64,000 nt of DNA from Elusimicrobia bacterium UBA6262. GTDB lineage: Bacteria > CAYTYR01 > UBA6262. How positions within the stretch are numbered: the stretch's first letter is position 1; every line of letters starts with the position of its first letter. The notes beneath the pieces were generated by a model. The model worked only from the letters and a program-made list of their open reading frames with translations, searched no databases and was not told the origin of the DNA. Both the position numbers and the translations under genes were made by a program. Shown here in pieces: positions 61,104 through 64,000 of the stretch. The stretch is taken from the NCBI GenBank assembly GCA_002441095.1, contig DJVG01000038.1, positions 5,529-69,528 on the forward strand, in the 5' to 3' direction.

Positions 61104-62369
61104 ATGAAGTATAATAGGGTCAGGGGCACCAAAGATATCTGTCCGCCGGAGAGCGAGCTCTGGCAGTACCTGGAAAAAACTGCATTCGAGTTACTGCAAG
61201 ACTATGGTTTCAGTGAAATACGCACGCCTGTTTTTGAAGAATCAGGTTTGTTTAACCGCAGTATCGGGGAAGATACTGATATTGTTGAAAAAGAAATGTA
61301 CACTTTTACTGATAAAAAAGGCCGCAGCCTGACATTGCGCCCGGAGGGTACCGCCGGGGTGGTCAGGGCGGCGATAGAAAATAATCTCCTGGCCCAAGGT
61401 AATCTCACTAAGCTATATTACCTGGGGCCGATGTTCCGCTATGAGCGGCCGCAGGCCGGGAGGTACCGACAATTTTACCAGATCGGGGCTGAAAGTATCG
61501 GCTCCAGCAGCTACTGGCGGGATGTAGAAATAATTTTATGGTGCGTGGAGTTTTTCTCGCGTATCGGCCTGTCTGGCCTTAAGGTTTATATCAACAGCGT
61601 AGGCTGTCCCGAATGCCGTCCGGCATACCGGGAAATCCTGCAAAAATTCCTGCAGGAAAATTCCACCCAGTTATGTGCCGATTGCCAGCGGCGGATGGTG
61701 CGGAATCCCTTGCGGGTGCTGGATTGCAAGGTGGAAACCTGCCGCCAGGTAGTCAACCGGATGCCGGCCATACAGAATCACCTGTGCCAATCCTGCCGGG
61801 ATAATTTCCAGGATATCCAGCAGGCTTTGCAACAGGAAAATATTTCCTTTACCGTTGATAAATTTCTCGTCCGGGGACTTGATTATTACACCCAGGCGGT
61901 GTTTGAAATAAAATCAGAGAACCTGGGAGCCCAGGACGCAGTGGCCGCAGGCGGCCGCTATGATAAGCTGGTCAAAGAACTGGGTGGCCCGGATCTGCCG
62001 GCTGTGGGCTTTGCTCTCGGTATAGAGAGAGTAATAGAAGTGCTCAAAAAACAAAGAACCGGCACTCTGATGGAAACATGGGTGGATATTTATTTTGCCC
62101 TGCTGGGGAAACAAGCCCAACAGGAAGCTTTTAATATTATTCGCGACCTGCGGCAGGGCGGACTGAAGGTGGAAGCCGGCCTGGAAGATAAAAGCCTGAA
62201 GAGCCAAATGCGCCAGGCAGATCAGGATAAAGCCAAGCTTACCGTCATTATCGGCGAAGAAGAAATAATGAAAGGTATTGCCTTGGTCCGGGATATGCAG
62301 ACCAAAGAACAGAAAGAAATAAAGTTGAATGACCTCTCCTGTTATCTAAAAGAACTTAAAATAAAATAA
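61104..62369 (+). CDS. hisS: Histidyl-tRNA synthetase
   Basis: Class II synthetase, 421 residues from ATG 61104 (GAGGG at 61094-61098). It opens YNRVRGTKDICPPES. HisRS motifs: TLRPEGTAGVVRA, motif 2 GPMFRYERPQAGRYRQFYQIGAE, the histidine-specific RGLDYYTQAVFEI, and motif 3 AAGGRYDKL...GFALGIERV. The anticodon-binding domain (about 325-415) ends the protein. A Cys-rich insert (CPECR, CADCQRR, CQSC) at about 175-245 is also found in many bacterial HisRS. Confidence 0.97.
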   Translation: MKYNRVRGTKDICPPESELWQYLEKTAFELLQDYGFSEIRTPVFEESGLFNRSIGEDTDIVEKEMYTFTDKKGRSLTLRPEGTAGVVRAAIENNLLAQGNLTKLYYLGPMFRYERPQAGRYRQFYQIGAESIGSSSYWRDVEIILWCVEFFSRIGLSGLKVYINSVGCPECRPAYREILQKFLQENSTQLCADCQRRMVRNPLRVLDCKVETCRQVVNRMPAIQNHLCQSCRDNFQDIQQALQQENISFTVDKFLVRGLDYYTQAVFEIKSENLGAQDAVAAGGRYDKLVKELGGPDLPAVGFALGIERVIEVLKKQRTGTLMETWVDIYFALLGKQAQQEAFNIIRDLRQGGLKVEAGLEDKSLKSQMRQADQDKAKLTVIIGEEEIMKGIALVRDMQTKEQKEIKLNDLSCYLKELKIK

Positions 62370-62391
62370 GAAAATATCAATATTTGTCTGT

Positions 62392-62426
62392 AATCTGTGT
62401 AATCATCTTTTAAAATCTGTGTAATC
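62392..62426 (+). repeat. AATCTGTGTAATC motif, two copies
   Basis: Exact copies at 62392-62404 and 62414-62426, inverted relative to the 2.6-kb pair, just upstream of the aspS ribosome-binding site. Confidence 0.7.
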
Positions 62427-62449
62427 GTATTTGAGAAGGGATAAAATCA

Positions 62450-64000
62450 GTGAAAAGAACGCATACCTGTGGGGTTTTAAAGAAAAATGACGCTGGCCTG
62501 GCCGTGACCCTGGTCGGCTGGGTCCATAGCCGCCGTGATCATGGCGGATTGATCTTTATTGATGTGCGTGACCGCGCCGGCATAACCCAGGTGGTTTTTA
62601 ATCCCCAGGGAGCAGGAGCAGACTTATTCAAGGAAGCGGAGAAACTACGCAGTGAATTTGTGGTGACCGTGACTGGCCAGGTAACACTGCGTCCGGCGGG
62701 TACAGAAAATCCCAAGTTGCCTACCGGTGAAATAGAAGTATCAGCCGCCCAACTCGAAGTTTTAAATCCCAGTAAAACCCTGCCTTTTGAAGTTGCTGAG
62801 GAAACTGAAGTGAATGAAGAGACCCGTCTCAAATACCGTTATCTTGACCTGCGCCGGCCCAGAATGAAAAACAACCTGATCTTCCGCTATAAAACTGTAA
62901 AAGTGATACGGGATTACCTGGATAACCAGGGTTTTGTTGAAGTAGAGACTCCGATCCTGACTAAATCAACTCCGGAAGGCGCACGGGATTACCTGGTGCC
63001 GTCACGGGTTCATCCGCAAATGTTCTTTGCCCTGCCTCAGTCACCGCAATTATTCAAACAAATGCTGATGGTGGCCGGGATGGAAAAATACTTCCAGATC
63101 GCCAAGTGCTTCCGGGATGAAGACCTGCGCGCTGACCGCCAGCCGGAGCATACCCAAATTGATATGGAAATGTCTTTTGTCACCCAGGAAGATATTTTTG
63201 CCCATGTGGAAGGATTGATGTCCACAGTATTCCAGAAAATGATGAGCGTAGAGTTGAAAACTCCTTTTCCGCGCCTGACCTATGCTGAGGCAAAAAGCAG
63301 ATACGGCAGTGATAAGCCAGACCTGCGGTTTGGCTTGGAGATCAGGGATATTACTGATATAGTGAAGGATACTGAATTTAAGGTGTTTGCCGAAGTAGCA
63401 AAAAATAAGGGTGTGATCCGGGCGATCTGCGCTCCCGGTATTGCCGGCTATTCCCGAAAAGAAATAGAGGACCTGACCAAACTGGCTAATGAATTCGGCG
63501 CCAAGGGCCTGGCCTGGTTTAAGATCACGGCGCAGGGGATGGATTCTCCAATCGCTAAATTCTTCAAGCCGGAAGTACTAGCCAAATTGAAAGAAACCAT
63601 GCAAGCCAAAGAAAATGACATGATTTTGATTGTAGCTGATATACCCAAGATCGTGATCGAGAGCCTGGGCCGGCTGCGTTTGCACCTGGGAGAAAAACTG
63701 AATCTGATCAATAAAAAGGAATTCAACTTCCTGTGGGTGGTTGATTTCCCCATGTTCCAGTATAATGATGAAGAAAAACGCTGGGAAAGCGAGCATCATC
63801 CGTTCACTGCCCCTAATTACGATGATGTGGATTATTTTGAGACTGACCCGGGCAAGATGCGCTCCCAGTCCTATGACCTTGTCCTGAACGGGACAGAGAT
63901 CGCCTCTGGCAGTATCCGTATCCACCGCAAGGAGATACAGGAAAGGGTCTTCAAGACTTTGGGTATCGGCGCGGAAGAAGCCAAAGAAAAATTTGGCTTC
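62450..64000 (+). CDS. aspS: Aspartyl-tRNA synthetase, 3' end beyond the window
   Basis: 517 codons to the window edge with no stop; about 590 expected. GTG 62450 follows GAGAAGGG. The N-terminal OB-fold (about 15-110) has WVHSRRDHGGLIFIDVRDR. Motif 1 lies near FVEVETPILTKSTPEGARDYL, motif 2 at FRDEDLRADRQPEHTQIDMEMSF; a bacterial GAD insertion lies at about 290-410; HHPFTAP and ASGSIRIH follow. His31 (RRDHGG) and the Gly in RPAGT are features tied to relaxed (non-discriminating) enzymes, which also charge tRNA-Asn. That reading is inference and needs a GatCAB amidotransferase, not seen here. Confidence 0.96.
   Translation, partial: MKRTHTCGVLKKNDAGLAVTLVGWVHSRRDHGGLIFIDVRDRAGITQVVFNPQGAGADLFKEAEKLRSEFVVTVTGQVTLRPAGTENPKLPTGEIEVSAAQLEVLNPSKTLPFEVAEETEVNEETRLKYRYLDLRRPRMKNNLIFRYKTVKVIRDYLDNQGFVEVETPILTKSTPEGARDYLVPSRVHPQMFFALPQSPQLFKQMLMVAGMEKYFQIAKCFRDEDLRADRQPEHTQIDMEMSFVTQEDIFAHVEGLMSTVFQKMMSVELKTPFPRLTYAEAKSRYGSDKPDLRFGLEIRDITDIVKDTEFKVFAEVAKNKGVIRAICAPGIAGYSRKEIEDLTKLANEFGAKGLAWFKITAQGMDSPIAKFFKPEVLAKLKETMQAKENDMILIVADIPKIVIESLGRLRLHLGEKLNLINKKEFNFLWVVDFPMFQYNDEEKRWESEHHPFTAPNYDDVDYFETDPGKMRSQSYDLVLNGTEIASGSIRIHRKEIQERVFKTLGIGAEEAKEKFGF

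Overview
The window is 64 kb from a Gram-negative-type (diderm), probably uncultured, bacterium. It carries a complete outer-membrane programme: BamA, TamB, Skp, Lol lipoprotein transport, lipid A and Kdo/heptose core genes, and OmpA/PorV-like proteins. The LpxC-FabZ fusion, LpxI in place of LpxH, the PorV-like protein, C-terminal YPNPF/FlgD-like sorting domains and a DUF5683 protein point to a candidate phylum of the Omnitrophota/Elusimicrobiota/FCB-like kind. The phylum cannot be fixed from this sequence alone. Every supported gene lies on the + strand, and genes are tightly packed, often overlapping or sharing ribosome-binding sites.

Region 1 (1-21.6 kb) is an extracellular polysaccharide locus. 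It starts with an ABC sugar permease that carries an unusual insertion, followed by a PorV/PorQ-like barrel. Next come three clan-A glycosidases and a GH81 endo-beta-1,3-glucanase, an OmpA-type barrel chimera, and a DUF5683 protein with an acidic tail. Four tandem secreted beta-sandwich paralogues sit in the middle, with one related lipoprotein and one FN3 lipoprotein carrying a probably permuted copy of the same fold. A cold-shock protein and a seven-bladed SBBP propeller close the region. The best reading is capture, secreted hydrolysis and import of a beta-1,3-glucan, with cargo possibly exported by a type IX-like route. No SusC/SusD pair is visible.

Region 2 (21.6-36.2 kb) is housekeeping and envelope maintenance: secA, lnt, prfB with a programmed +1 frameshift, an ECF sigma factor with its membrane anti-sigma factor, lysS, lolC/E, lolD, a branched-chain aminotransferase and clpC.

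Region 3 (36.2-58.3 kb) is a long outer-membrane/LPS cluster in the order tamB, bamA, skp, lpxD, lpxC-fabZ, lpxA, lpxI, Gfo/Idh oxidoreductase, lpxB, msbA, a DUF374 acyltransferase, waaA, two GT9 heptosyltransferases and a GT4 glycosyltransferase. Genes for lpxK, a classical lpxL and the Kdo-synthesis enzymes are not in the window.

Region 4 (58.3-64 kb) begins with an orphan gene behind a strong promoter. Its product has the three motifs of an archaeo-eukaryotic (PrimPol-like) primase and a C-terminal Cys-His-Cys-Cys cluster. A sugar-phosphate isomerase-like TIM barrel, hisS and the start of aspS follow.

The most striking unexplained structure is in the spacers. About twenty contain a short word of 5-12 nt repeated several times, usually followed by reverse complements of the same word, so that each could fold into a long imperfect hairpin. 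The word differs from spacer to spacer (ATCAGG, GAGTT, GTTAAGT, CAGT, CTAAAT, CAAATGAC and others). In two places the repeats run into the 3' ends of genes (lpxD, lpxI). Compact GC-rich hairpins and a dispersed GATTACACAGATT motif are overlaid on this pattern. All calls come from reading the sequence; no database search was run.
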